A stretch of DNA of 41,482 bases from an uncultured Flavobacteriales bacterium (GTDB lineage Bacteria; Bacteroidota; Bacteroidia; Flavobacteriales_D; Parvicellaceae). Of this stretch, positions 16,655 to 25,419 are shown piece after piece. The position numbers and the translations under genes were made by a program. The DNA is taken from positions 1 to 41,482 of the forward strand of contig CAJQPO010000031.1 of NCBI GenBank assembly GCA_905480225.1, written 5' to 3'. The first letter of the stretch is position 1. The number at the start of each line of letters is the position of its first letter. A model generated the notes under the pieces. The model was not told the DNA's origin, ran no database searches, and saw nothing but the letters and a program-made list of their open reading frames with translations.

Positions 16655-17575
16655 CTATGCGCGCACGTGACTTTTTTGAGGTTTGCTGACAAGGTAAACC
16701 CCGATAAAAATCAGAAAAGCATAACCAATTTTCTCATAAGTGATTCCACCAACTTTTTCATCGTAACTGATTATAAGTGCAAAAATGGTAGCCAATACGG
16801 GTTGCAAATAGATGTATGAACTGACGACAGATGCATTGAGCTTACTTACGCCGTAGATGTTAAAGAGGTAAGCAAAAAAGGTGGTTCCGATAATGACAAA
16901 TAAAATGCTTCCAATAATACTTGGCGGCATGTCCCAATTGATTTCAGTAAATTGTTCAAAGCCGAGTGGAATAACAAAAAGGGCCCCAAATAAGAATACC
17001 CACGATATGATTTGCATGGGATGGTATTTTTTCATTAGCGGTTTAACGCTTACCAGGTAAATCGCATAACAGGCGCTATTACCTAAGATTAATAGATCGC
17101 CAAAACGAGAAGAGCCTTCAACGGAACGATCACCTGAAAGAATAATTAAAGTGGCTCCAATTCCACCAATAATTATTCCGATTATTTTGGGCCCTGTAAT
17201 TCTTTCGTTTATGAATAGAGCCGCAATTATTAAGACAATTAATGGGTTCGACGTCATCATGATAGAGGAATTAATTTCAGAGGTTCTGAACAGCCCTTCA
17301 AAGAATAACATTTGGTTAAGACAGACTCCGAAAAGTCCGCAAAAAAGTAATCGTACGTAGTCCTTTTTCGCGATTTTTTGCGATTTCCCTTGAGACTGTC
17401 TGCGCCAGAGTAGACGAAATAACCAAAAAAGGCCCAAAGCTCCAACAACACGCATAAATATGAAGCCTCTTGGCTGCACGTAATCAGGCATAGGACCTTT
17501 TGCTAAAACATAGTTCATCCCGTAAATCAGATTTGCCCCAAAAACAGCTAGATGTGCAGTTGCATTTTTAAGCAT
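16655..17575 (-). CDS. EamA/DMT-superfamily transporter
   Basis: This 306-residue protein has about ten hydrophobic helices in two EamA repeats: the first from AVFGANLIYGMNYVLAKG, the second from NSACYAIYLVSVKPLMKKYHP. MMTSNPLIVLIIAALFINERI and SYIYLQPVLATIFALII are the typical fourth-helix segments of each repeat. Family members export or import amino acids and other small metabolites across the inner membrane; the substrate here cannot be told. The start codon overlaps the end of the ArsC/Spx-like gene by 8 bases (17568-17575), so the two are translationally coupled. Confidence 0.9.
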   Translation of the reverse strand: MLKNATAHLAVFGANLIYGMNYVLAKGPMPDYVQPRGFIFMRVVGALGLFWLFRLLWRRQSQGKSQKIAKKDYVRLLFCGLFGVCLNQMLFFEGLFRTSEINSSIMMTSNPLIVLIIAALFINERITGPKIIGIIIGGIGATLIILSGDRSVEGSSRFGDLLILGNSACYAIYLVSVKPLMKKYHPMQIISWVFLFGALFVIPLGFEQFTEINWDMPPSIIGSILFVIIGTTFFAYLFNIYGVSKLNASVVSSYIYLQPVLATIFALIISYDEKVGGITYEKIGYAFLIFIGVYLVSKPQKSHVRA

Positions 17576-17921
17576 GCAAACTTTTTTTGGCTAATTCCAC
17601 TGTTTGCTTAGAATTACCTATAAAAATGGTGTCCTGATTCAAAATTACAGGTCTTTTTAAAAAAGTATAATCTTTTAAAATATAGAATTTGTAATCTGCT
17701 TCAGAAAGTACTTTTTCATGTAAGTTCCATTTTCTATATTTCATTGCTTTTCTGCTAAACAAGGCTTCATAAGAACCAGCCATCTTTTTCATCTGGTTTA
17801 ATTGATTTTCCGTAATTGCTTGTGTTTTGATGTCTTGAACTTCAACTTCAGTCGCCACATTTAGTTCTTTAAGAATTCTAATACAAGTAGAACAAGTTTT
17901 CAAATAGTAGATTTTCTTCAT
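17568..17921 (-). CDS. ArsC/Spx-family thioredoxin-fold protein
   Basis: The protein has 117 residues, the normal family length. It begins MKKIYYLKTCSTCIRIL, with a CxxC motif (Cys10, Cys13) as in Spx-type members, where classical ArsC has CxxS or CxxxxxR. It also has FSRKAMKYRKWNL and the strand LKRPVILNQDTIFIGNS with the cis-Pro segment RPV, a hallmark of this fold. The role could be arsenate or another thiol-based reduction, or a redox-sensing function; I cannot choose. It is followed by the overlapping DMT exporter. A perfect -7 element lies 4 bases before its ATG. Confidence 0.88.
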   Translation of the reverse strand: MKKIYYLKTCSTCIRILKELNVATEVEVQDIKTQAITENQLNQMKKMAGSYEALFSRKAMKYRKWNLHEKVLSEADYKFYILKDYTFLKRPVILNQDTIFIGNSKQTVELAKKSLHA

Positions 17922-17925
17922 AGAC

Positions 17926-17933
17926 CAAAATTA
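17926..17933 (-). promoter_or_regulatory. -7 element 4 bases before the ArsC/Spx-like ATG (possible leaderless transcript)
   Basis: TAATTTTG on the minus strand matches TAnnTTTG fully and is separated from the ATG by four bases (GTCT). Transcription would be expected to start at or next to the ATG. Confidence 0.5.
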
Positions 17934-17988
17934 GTAATGCAATTGGCATGTTTATGTCGGCTCAACCCCTTTTTGTTGAGATTAGTTA

Positions 17989-19284
17989 CTAAAAGGAAAT
18001 TTCTTCTTGCCTAACTGTATATTGATGCAATGTTTTTCCAAATTTATTTTTAAAAGTGATCGTGAAAATTCTTTGGTGTTCAATCCCTGAGATAGTGATT
18101 ACAGCATAATTATGATTCAAAATTAATTCACCGACACGATTTTCGTTATTCCGTTCTTTAGACATTTTACGCCAGGGATATCTCCAGCTTGTTAGTGCGG
18201 AACAAGTAAAGTCATAGAGCGGATAATTGTGAGGGATTTGCACTTTAAGAATTTCACTGTGGTGCCGATCTCCAGAAAAAAACATTACGCCACTAATTTT
18301 GGCTTCGCGGATGAAATCAAATAGTTCTTTTTTTTCTGTTTCATATTTCGAAAAACTTTCGTGCCCACCTACCTTATTAAGTACCTGATTTCCCGAAACA
18401 ATTACTTTGAATGAGGCATTTGATTCTTCCAATCCTTTTTTTAACCAAGTCAATTGTTCGGATCCCAGCATTTTTTTTGGTTCATTTAAGTCTTCTCTGT
18501 TGTATCGATCATCCAGCATGAAGATTTCAATGTCAGCATATTTAAATCGATAATAAATACCGTTTTGATGTGGGTCATTTGGATTTTGCCAAAATGTTTC
18601 AAAAATGGCTTTTGAATCCTCTTTGCCTGCGAAATTCCCATCACAATTGTTTGGGCCAAAATCATGATCATCCCAGATGGCGTAATGGAATTTCTTTTTC
18701 ATAAAACGGTTGAGCTTCTTGTGCTGCCTTACTCTCATATACCGTTTCAATGCGTTTTTTTTGGAGGTTAGCTCATTACCCATGAGGTATACGTTATCTC
18801 CCATCCACAGCATGAAATCTCCTTTTTCTTCTGCTGCCAAAGTATTGAAGATTCTTGTGCTATTCCATAATTTATAAAAATGGTCTTTCCCCGTTCCAAT
18901 AAATGCACAAGAGCCAATCAAAAATGAAAAATCATCAACGTCGTAATTCTTAATTGTTTTTATTTTCCCTTTCGAAAGAAGCTGGTTGTTTGCTGAAATT
19001 TCTAAACGATAAGTTGCGCCTTCTGATAGTCCATTAAGTTCAAATTTAAATGGACACTTGTTCTTAAAACAAAAGTTGGGTTCTGGCGATGCGTTACCAC
19101 TATAAATATCAGTAGAGTCTAGAAGATTCGTGGCTTTATAGCTAACAGTTTCAAGAGATTTTCCGAGAAACCAAATTTTTGTGGAATTAAATGTGGTATG
19201 GCCTTGAAATGGGCCAGATACAATTGCTTGAGCACAAATAAACTGAGGCAATATGGCCAAAAGAAATATGGAAATCTTTAACAT
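17989..19284 (-). CDS. Secreted PhoD-like phosphatase / phosphodiesterase
   Basis: This 431-residue protein has a signal peptide (MLKISIFLLAILPQFICAQ). A PhoD-type N-terminal beta domain follows (VSGPFQGHTTFNSTKIWFLG). The metallophosphatase core has IGSCAF, DFMLWMGDNVYLM, HYAIWDDHDFGPNN and FFSGDRHHSEIL, which are the successive metal-binding motifs of the family. Relatives are metal-dependent alkaline phosphatases or phosphodiesterases outside the inner membrane. Export here appears to use the general secretory route, since there is no twin-arginine motif, unlike classical PhoD. A -7-like TATTTTCG lies at 19299-19306. Confidence 0.88.
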   Translation of the reverse strand: MLKISIFLLAILPQFICAQAIVSGPFQGHTTFNSTKIWFLGKSLETVSYKATNLLDSTDIYSGNASPEPNFCFKNKCPFKFELNGLSEGATYRLEISANNQLLSKGKIKTIKNYDVDDFSFLIGSCAFIGTGKDHFYKLWNSTRIFNTLAAEEKGDFMLWMGDNVYLMGNELTSKKNALKRYMRVRQHKKLNRFMKKKFHYAIWDDHDFGPNNCDGNFAGKEDSKAIFETFWQNPNDPHQNGIYYRFKYADIEIFMLDDRYNREDLNEPKKMLGSEQLTWLKKGLEESNASFKVIVSGNQVLNKVGGHESFSKYETEKKELFDFIREAKISGVMFFSGDRHHSEILKVQIPHNYPLYDFTCSALTSWRYPWRKMSKERNNENRVGELILNHNYAVITISGIEHQRIFTITFKNKFGKTLHQYTVRQEEISF

Positions 19285-19298
19285 TAAAATTGTTTCTG

Positions 19299-19306
19299 CG
19301 AAAATA
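19299..19306 (-). promoter_or_regulatory. Candidate -7 element for the PhoD-like gene
   Basis: TATTTTCG on the minus strand (7/8 match to TAnnTTTG), 14 bases before the ATG; no TTG at -33. Confidence 0.4.
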
Positions 19307-19353
19307 CAGATTTAATTCGCTTTAAATTCTGTGTGCCAAATGATAGAAAAATG

Positions 19354-19361
19354 TATTTTCG
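19354..19361 (+). promoter_or_regulatory. Candidate -7 element that decides the start of the cystathionine enzyme
   Basis: TATTTTCG (7/8 match) lies 25 bases before the ATG at 19387 and inside the longer reading that would start at the GTG at 19333, arguing for the shorter protein. GGGAGAT follows at 19371-19377. Confidence 0.45.
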
Positions 19362-19386
19362 TGCGACTATGGGAGATGTAACTAAT

Positions 19387-20526
19387 ATGAAGTTTGGCAC
19401 AAAAGCCATTCATGCTGGCGTTGAGCCGGACCCTTCGACAGGGGCAATAATGACACCAATTTTTCAAACGTCAACATACGTTCAGGATGGTGTTGGTAAT
19501 CACAAAGGGTACGAGTATTCGAGAACGGGAAATCCAACAAGGAACGCCTTAGAAAATGCGCTTGCTCAGCTAGAAAATGGTCAGTATGGTGCTTGTTTTG
19601 GCTCTGGAATGGCAGCAATCGATTGTGTAATTAAGATGTTAAAACCGGGTGATGAGGTTATATCAACCAATGATTTATATGGTGGAACGTATAGAATATT
19701 TACTACAATATTCGAACAATATGGAATTAAATTTCACTTTGTGCCGATGGGAAACCCTGAAAATGTAAAAGAAAAAGTAAATCAAAATACGCGATTAATT
19801 TGGGCAGAAACGCCAACGAATCCAATGATGAATATCATTGATATTAGCGCTTTATCGGAAATCGCTAAAGATTGCGGAGCGATTTTGGGCATTGACAATA
19901 CGTTTGCAACGCCATACCTCCAAACACCTCTTGATCTCGGTGCAGATCTAGTGATGCATTCTGTTACAAAATATTTAGGTGGCCATTCAGATGTAGTAAT
20001 GGGTGCACTGGTGACGAAAGAGGAAAGCTTGGCTCAAGAGATTTATCGAATACAAAATTCATCTGGTGCCGTATGTGGCCCCATGGATTCTTTCTTAGTA
20101 TTGCGAGGTCTTAAAACACTGCATTTAAGAATTCAACGACATTGTGAGAATGGCGAAGTAATTGCTCAATTTTTAGATAATCATGAAAAGGTAGATAAGG
20201 TATATTGGCCTGGCTTGGAGTCACATCCTAATCATGAAGTTGCTAAAAAGCAAATGTGCGGATTTGGAGGAATGATTTCGTTTACGTTAAAGGGAAATCA
20301 TATAGATGATGCGTTAGAGATTGTGAAGAGAGTGAAATTGTTTGCGCTGGCAGAATCCTTGGGCGGTGTGGAGTCTTTAATCGGTCATCCTGCAACAATG
20401 ACTCATGCCTCTATCCCTAAGGAGGAGCGCGAGAAGAGCGGAGTTGTAGATTCCTTAATCAGGTTAAGTGTTGGTGCTGAAGACTGCATGGATTTGGTAA
20501 GCGACTTGAAGCAAGCATTGGGTTAA
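19387..20526 (+). CDS. Cystathionine gamma-synthase or gamma-lyase (trans-sulfuration PLP enzyme)
   Basis: The 379-residue protein is the usual length of the Cys/Met metabolism PLP family. Landmarks are MKFGTKAIHAGVEPDPSTGA, YEYSRTGNPTRNALE, FGSGMAA, AETPTNPMM and the PLP lysine K195 in SVTKYLGGHSD. The C-terminus is LAESLGGVESLIGHPATMTH. It interconverts cystathionine with homoserine derivatives or cysteine in methionine/cysteine metabolism. Synthase and lyase cannot be told apart from sequence alone. The start at 19387 is preferred to 19333 because of the promoter and because family members begin at this point. The TrkA-like gene follows 16 bases later and may be cotranscribed. Confidence 0.93.
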   Translation: MKFGTKAIHAGVEPDPSTGAIMTPIFQTSTYVQDGVGNHKGYEYSRTGNPTRNALENALAQLENGQYGACFGSGMAAIDCVIKMLKPGDEVISTNDLYGGTYRIFTTIFEQYGIKFHFVPMGNPENVKEKVNQNTRLIWAETPTNPMMNIIDISALSEIAKDCGAILGIDNTFATPYLQTPLDLGADLVMHSVTKYLGGHSDVVMGALVTKEESLAQEIYRIQNSSGAVCGPMDSFLVLRGLKTLHLRIQRHCENGEVIAQFLDNHEKVDKVYWPGLESHPNHEVAKKQMCGFGGMISFTLKGNHIDDALEIVKRVKLFALAESLGGVESLIGHPATMTHASIPKEEREKSGVVDSLIRLSVGAEDCMDLVSDLKQALG

Positions 20527-20542
20527 ATTGTACCTTTATTAA

Positions 20543-21238
20543 ATGGAAGGAAATAAGTTTGTAGTTTTTGGAGTAGGTAGATACGGGCGTCAAATTGCCC
20601 TTAAGCTGGCGAAAAAAGGGGCGGAAGTATATTGTTTTGATTCTTCTGAAGATAAAATAGAAGGATTGAAAGACGACGTTGCCTTAGCAGTGACCATGGA
20701 TTGCACTCAAAAGAAAAATCTCCTTGCCCAAAGTATAGAAGATGTCGATGCTGCCGTTATTGCTATTGGCGAAAATTTTGAAGCCACGATCTTAACTTGT
20801 GTCCATTTAATAGACATGGGCATCAAAAGAATCATTGCTCGGGCAAGTGGTGATCAGCAACGTACCATACTCGAAAAAATAGGTGTAACCGAGATATTAA
20901 CTCCCGAAGATGCGGTTGCCGAAGATGTTGTAGAAACATTAATGAACCCTAGTATTATTTCATTTCTTCAATTGCCAGATAATTATGAAATTGCAGAAAT
21001 AAAAACGCCAAAGGGTATAGCCAATCGTACTGTTGAAGACATTGGATTAAGAGATCGCTATAGATTAACTTTAGTTACGCTCAAAAGAGAGTTTGAGGAA
21101 GAGGTAAATGGTCAAATTGTGAAGGCGCATCACACGATAGGGGTTCCGGGTTCTGATACTAAAGTATACGAAACAGACACTTTAGTGGTCTTTGGAACAA
21201 TAAAGGATATCGAACGGCTTCTAGAGATTAATAACTAA
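20543..21238 (+). CDS. TrkA/KtrA-type potassium-channel regulatory subunit (RCK protein)
   Basis: The 231-residue protein has an RCK N-terminal Rossmann domain with FGVGRYG (residues 9-15) and the acidic residue at the end of the second strand (CFDSSEDKI) that contacts NAD(H) or ADP/ATP. AVIAIGENFEATIL and RIIARASGDQQRTILEKIGV follow. The C-terminal RCK domain ends with ETDTLVVFGTIKDIERL. Such proteins form cytoplasmic octameric rings that gate KtrB/TrkH-type K+ transporters. No channel subunit gene adjoins it here, so the partner must be elsewhere. It has a single RCK pair, as in KtrA, not the doubled form of enteric TrkA. Confidence 0.92.
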   Translation: MEGNKFVVFGVGRYGRQIALKLAKKGAEVYCFDSSEDKIEGLKDDVALAVTMDCTQKKNLLAQSIEDVDAAVIAIGENFEATILTCVHLIDMGIKRIIARASGDQQRTILEKIGVTEILTPEDAVAEDVVETLMNPSIISFLQLPDNYEIAEIKTPKGIANRTVEDIGLRDRYRLTLVTLKREFEEEVNGQIVKAHHTIGVPGSDTKVYETDTLVVFGTIKDIERLLEINN

Positions 21239-21320
21239 TCGTTGGATAACCTAAAGTTGCCTTTTACAGCCTATTTCAACCATTAGTCAGAAACGAGACC
21301 TATAGCGCTTTCAAGTTTAG

Positions 21321-21328
21321 TACTTTTG
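21321..21328 (+). promoter_or_regulatory. -7 element for the M43 protease gene
   Basis: TACTTTTG is a full match to TAnnTTTG and is followed by the TATCGC context common in this phylum. It implies a 5' leader of about 65 bases. No TTG at -33. Confidence 0.5.
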
Positions 21329-21398
21329 TATCGCTCACTCTTTCTTGTTTTTCACCCAATAGCGAACAAGGCTACTATTTAATTGTTTATATGAAATT

Positions 21399-23579
21399 AT
21401 GAAGAATGTTATCATTACTGTATGCATCATAATGTTTGGTGTGAATTCAAATGCTCAAGTAGAGCAAAAATCAGTTGAGGAAAGAAGAGCAGAACAAAAA
21501 CACCTCGGGATTCGGTCTGGAGAAGAATTAGAGTTTTGTGGCTCGCATTGGAAAATGCAAGAAATGTTTGAGAAACATCCAGCAATGAAATCTTTGTATA
21601 CGCTTCGTCAACAAGCTTTAGAAAGGGAATACCAAGAATTTCAAAAAAACAAACCGACCAATTCGCTAGCAAAATCAGGCACGATTTATACAATACCGGT
21701 AGTTTTTCATGTCTTGCATCAAAATGGTATAGAGAATATTACTTATGACCAAGTAGTTGATGCCGTTGCTATTTTGAATAGAGATTACAGGCTAAATAAT
21801 ACCGATGCGGCTGCGGTCAATTCCAGTTTTTCTGGTATGCCAGCAGACAGTGAAATCGAATTTGCTCTTGCTACAATTGCCCCGAATGGCAATTGTTTTA
21901 ATGGAATTACAAGAACAGATTCCTATTTTACGTACCAAGGAAATAATGGCGGGGATCAAGTTCAAGCCGTCATCGATGGTAATGATATTTACAATAATAG
22001 CTGGCCAGGGGATGAATATTTAAACATATTTGTTGCAAGTGATATTGGTGGTGCAGCGGGGTATACAACCAATCCAGGCTTCTTTACGGGAATGGGAAAT
22101 GGTATTTGGATTCAGCACAGTTATGTTGGGTCAATGGGCACAGGAAGCCCAAGTAGAAGTAGGGCGCTTACTCATGAAGTTGGACACTGGCTAAACCTAA
22201 GTCATTGTTGGGGGCCGAGTAATAATCCTGGTCTTAGTTCAAATTGTGGAGATGATGATGGAGTCAATGATACGCCAGAATGCATTGGAGTAACCGCTTG
22301 TCTTCTCACATCCAATTCTTGCTCTGGGGATAATGGCTATTGGGGTTTCAATCAAATAGATAATGTAGAGAATTACATGGAATACTCTTATTGTTCGAAG
22401 ATGTACACGCAAGGTCAAGTTGATAGAATGCGCATTGCGCTCACATCAACTACAGGCGGAAGAAATAATATTTGGCAGCCATCAAATCTTGTCGCCGTTG
22501 GCGCTGATGCTCCACCCACAGACCTTTGTAAGGCAGATTTTTTCGCAGATGAATTTGAAGTTTGTTCAGGAGATGTCATACAATTTACAGATGCATCATA
22601 CAACAATGTTTCAGGTTGGTCATGGACATTTACGGGAGGAACACCCTCCACCTCAACAACACAAAACCCATCAATAACTTATGGTGCTCCTGGAGTTTAC
22701 CCTGTCACACTCGAAGTTACGGACGGTTCGTCATTTAAATCCACAACGAAAACAGCTTATATCTCTGTTTTGCCAACTACCGGAAGAACTGTCCCGTTTT
22801 CGGAAGGGTTTGAATCAACTGTTTCAATACCGAATCTTGATTGGTATGTTGACAGCCAAGATGGCGCACAATGGCAGATTAAAAATGGAGTTGGGTCATC
22901 GGGTTCAAAATCTATTTGGATTAACAACAGTTCCCCCAATAGCGGAACAGACGATAGTTTTATAAGTAGTACAATGAATCTTGAGAATGCATCCGCCGTG
23001 ACCTTGAGTTTTAAATACGCATTTGCAAGAAGAAATACAACGAATACGGATAAGTTAGAAGTGTGGGCGAGTCCGGATTGTGGTGTTTCTTGGGTATTAA
23101 GAAAAAATATTTCGCCAGCAGTTATTGGTACAGCTCCAGAACAAGGTGGTAATTTTGTTCCGACTGCTAGTCAATGGGTAGAAGTGAATGTGACGAATAT
23201 CAACTCTACTTATTGGACACCTAACTTCAGATTCATGATTACTTACGCTGGTGGTGGTGGCAATAATATTTATGTTGATGATATTAATCTAGATGCTACC
23301 ATTGGAGTAGCAGAACTAGAAACAGTCAAGTATGTGAATATTTATCCGAATCCAGCCAAAGACCAAGCGAACTTAGAAATTTACCTGTTGAAATCAGATA
23401 AAATAAATGTGCAAGTATTAGATATGGTTGGCAAGGTCGTTGATGTTTATGATTATTCGAAAAAACCATCTGGTAAACAAATCTGCACAATTGATTCAGG
23501 AAGACTGAGCAAAGGTATTTATATGGTTAGAATTCAAGTTGGTTCAGACGTGTTATGCAGAAGATTAGCTGTAGATTAA
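21399..23579 (+). CDS. T9SS-exported M43 (cytophagalysin/pappalysin-type) zinc metalloprotease
   Basis: The 726-residue protein has a signal peptide (about 1-19, ending SNA) and a propeptide-like segment. The M43 catalytic domain contains LTHEVGHWLNLSHCWG (about residues 256-271), the HExxHxxGxxH zinc signature, with Met-turn region VENYMEYSYCSKMYT. A PKD domain follows (about 377-456, SWTFTGGTPSTSTTQNP). Next is a jelly-roll/MAM-like module ending YVDDINL, and then a type A T9SS sorting domain (about 643-726: NIYPNPAKDQANLEIY, LSKGIYMVRIQ). It is predicted to be secreted through the outer membrane and degrade external protein. It has its own promoter and is convergent with the PLP enzyme gene. 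Confidence 0.94.
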   Translation: MKNVIITVCIIMFGVNSNAQVEQKSVEERRAEQKHLGIRSGEELEFCGSHWKMQEMFEKHPAMKSLYTLRQQALEREYQEFQKNKPTNSLAKSGTIYTIPVVFHVLHQNGIENITYDQVVDAVAILNRDYRLNNTDAAAVNSSFSGMPADSEIEFALATIAPNGNCFNGITRTDSYFTYQGNNGGDQVQAVIDGNDIYNNSWPGDEYLNIFVASDIGGAAGYTTNPGFFTGMGNGIWIQHSYVGSMGTGSPSRSRALTHEVGHWLNLSHCWGPSNNPGLSSNCGDDDGVNDTPECIGVTACLLTSNSCSGDNGYWGFNQIDNVENYMEYSYCSKMYTQGQVDRMRIALTSTTGGRNNIWQPSNLVAVGADAPPTDLCKADFFADEFEVCSGDVIQFTDASYNNVSGWSWTFTGGTPSTSTTQNPSITYGAPGVYPVTLEVTDGSSFKSTTKTAYISVLPTTGRTVPFSEGFESTVSIPNLDWYVDSQDGAQWQIKNGVGSSGSKSIWINNSSPNSGTDDSFISSTMNLENASAVTLSFKYAFARRNTTNTDKLEVWASPDCGVSWVLRKNISPAVIGTAPEQGGNFVPTASQWVEVNVTNINSTYWTPNFRFMITYAGGGGNNIYVDDINLDATIGVAELETVKYVNIYPNPAKDQANLEIYLLKSDKINVQVLDMVGKVVDVYDYSKKPSGKQICTIDSGRLSKGIYMVRIQVGSDVLCRRLAVD

Positions 23580-23594
23580 TAAACGACAACACGA

Positions 23595-24881
23595 TTAGGC
23601 ATTCATTATTTCTTTCAAAGCAGCAACTAGAATTTCGATTTGTTTTTCTGAATTGTAGCAGGCACAAGACACTCGAATGCCGTTGATTTCATTTTCATAG
23701 ATACCTCGAATTCTTATTTGGTATTTAGTAATAAGTAATTTTTGCGCCTCCTTGTAATCGAGTGTTTTTAATCGGAAAGTTAAAATGGAAGCAGAAAATT
23801 CGGGATTATTAGGAGTGAAAATTTCAACTTCAGGCATGTCCTTTAAAAGATCGTGTAAATACGTCTTTAATCCTGCACCTCGGTTTTGAATGCGTTCAAT
23901 CCCAATTTCTTTAATAAAATCAACAGCTCTTCCAAGACCAACAATTAATGCGGTGTTACGCGTGCCGTATTCATACCTGCTGGCTTCATTTTTAAGTTCT
24001 AGTATTCCGTTTTTAGCGTCGTAATTCGCGTCAGAGTAGGCCCCGACATATCCCCCCCCTAGTATTTTTAAGTTTCTTTCGGAAACGTATAACATCCCAG
24101 TCTCTTTTGGCCCATATAGCCATTTATGTCCACAGGTGGTGTAAAAATCAACTTCTAAATCATGTAAATCCACGGATATCATTCCTGCAGCCTGCGCTCC
24201 ATCTACACATGCGTAAACATTATTTTTTCTGCACCAACTAGCGATTCTTTTTACTGGCAGAACCATTCCAGTAGTACACGTTACATGAGAAAAGACAATA
24301 ACTTTTGTTTTAGCCGATGTGAGTGCCAATATTTTTTCATAGTTAGCTTCACCGCTTAAATCCAGTTCAGCAAAAACAATTTTAGCTCCAGTGATCTGTG
24401 CAGCACGTACCCATGGCATCGTGCCACTTACGTGTTCATGTGTAGTTATAACGATTTCATCTCCCGGTTCTAATTTTATTCCATTGGCTACAATGTTCAT
24501 TCCCTCAGTAGCATTTCGGATTAATGCTATTTCTGTGGCATTAGCACCTAAAAATGAAGCAATATTTGTACGTAAGTTTTGTACAAGGTGATGGCCAGTA
24601 GCACCAGTAGATTCTAATATAACGGAACAATCATGGACGGCTTTTGACACACAATTGGGGGTAGACCCTAGCGCTGCATTGTTGAAATAATAATAATTTT
24701 TCAATAAAGGAAATTTCCTACTTAATCGTTCCCAATAATTTCCATGTTGTTCACCAATTGATAACAAGGTTGATTCATGTGGACCCAATTGTTCAGAAGC
24801 GCGCATAATACTCGGCGCTAATTCTACACCGATTCCTGCCAGTAGGATTTTTTTTATGAATTCTCTTCTCTTCTTTGGCAT
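23595..24881 (-). CDS. Tat-exported class V aminotransferase-fold PLP enzyme
   Basis: This 428-residue protein of the class V aminotransferase / cysteine desulfurase / isopenicillin N epimerase superfamily has YYYFNNAALG near the substrate site. It also has NATEGMNIVANGI, THEHVSGTMPW, the PLP ring contact VDGAQAAG (Asp228) and the Schiff-base lysine K253 in TTCGHKWLYGPKETG. EYGTRN is the C-terminal family motif. The N-terminus KKRREFIKKILLAGIG matches a twin-arginine signal, implying that it folds with its cofactor in the cytoplasm and is then exported. Substrate and reaction are unknown; SufS-type desulfurase activity is unlikely for an exported enzyme. The gene follows the coupled pair of exported proteins but has an 82-base gap. 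Confidence 0.85.
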   Translation of the reverse strand: MPKKRREFIKKILLAGIGVELAPSIMRASEQLGPHESTLLSIGEQHGNYWERLSRKFPLLKNYYYFNNAALGSTPNCVSKAVHDCSVILESTGATGHHLVQNLRTNIASFLGANATEIALIRNATEGMNIVANGIKLEPGDEIVITTHEHVSGTMPWVRAAQITGAKIVFAELDLSGEANYEKILALTSAKTKVIVFSHVTCTTGMVLPVKRIASWCRKNNVYACVDGAQAAGMISVDLHDLEVDFYTTCGHKWLYGPKETGMLYVSERNLKILGGGYVGAYSDANYDAKNGILELKNEASRYEYGTRNTALIVGLGRAVDFIKEIGIERIQNRGAGLKTYLHDLLKDMPEVEIFTPNNPEFSASILTFRLKTLDYKEAQKLLITKYQIRIRGIYENEINGIRVSCACYNSEKQIEILVAALKEIMNA

Positions 24882-24963
24882 TCAATTTAGCACCCTTTGA
24901 TTATTTAATAATCCACGTCAAATTAAAATTAGGTAGCGCCAATAGCTGACGTCAATTAAAATA

Positions 24964-25419
24964 TTACTTATATCCTTGTAAAACGGAAACACAGCCTTCG
25001 TGGAGAATGCCATGCGTTGTTTCGGCGGAAGGAACTGTAATTTCTAGTGTAAACTGCTGGGTAGACTCGACATTGAAATCAAAAATGTTTGTTTCGGCAT
25101 CTTCACTGTTAAAAACAATAGCCCCATTTTTGTCTAATAAGTTGAAGACAACATCACCTAAAATAGGCTGATAACAGACCATTAATCTGTATGTTTTCCC
25201 TTTTTGAAATGTGAGTAATATGTCCACCTTGTCTCCTTCTAAAAGAGTCACGTTATTTAATTGCCCACTAAATGCAAAGCCATCTTGTTGCAGCGTTGGC
25301 AAACATTTACGTTTTGCAAAATACCTGCATTGTGTTTGCGCAAGATTAGCATACAAGAGCATAAAACAAGCGAGACTCAATACCATCCAACGTGAGCTAT
25401 GTGTTTTAAATTTCTTCAT
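24964..25419 (-). CDS. Secreted protein of unknown function
   Basis: This 151-residue protein has a signal peptide (SSRWMVLSLACFMLLYANLAQTQ). The mature part of about 120 residues is predicted to be mostly beta strand: GFAFSGQLNNVTLLEGDKVDIL, then YRLMVCYQPILGDVVFNLLD and a C-terminal GILHEGCVSVLQGYK. It has four cysteines in the mature part that could pair. I recognise no family. Its ATG overlaps the stop of the upstream lipoprotein gene as ATGA (25416-25419), so the two are translationally coupled and probably act together in the envelope. Confidence 0.7.
   Translation of the reverse strand: MKKFKTHSSRWMVLSLACFMLLYANLAQTQCRYFAKRKCLPTLQQDGFAFSGQLNNVTLLEGDKVDILLTFQKGKTYRLMVCYQPILGDVVFNLLDKNGAIVFNSEDAETNIFDFNVESTQQFTLEITVPSAETTHGILHEGCVSVLQGYK

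Noticed and set aside
17950-17975. Hairpin CTCAA ... TTGAG after the PhoD-like gene
   Set aside because: The stem is only about 5-6 bp and no T run follows on the minus strand, so it is not a credible terminator.
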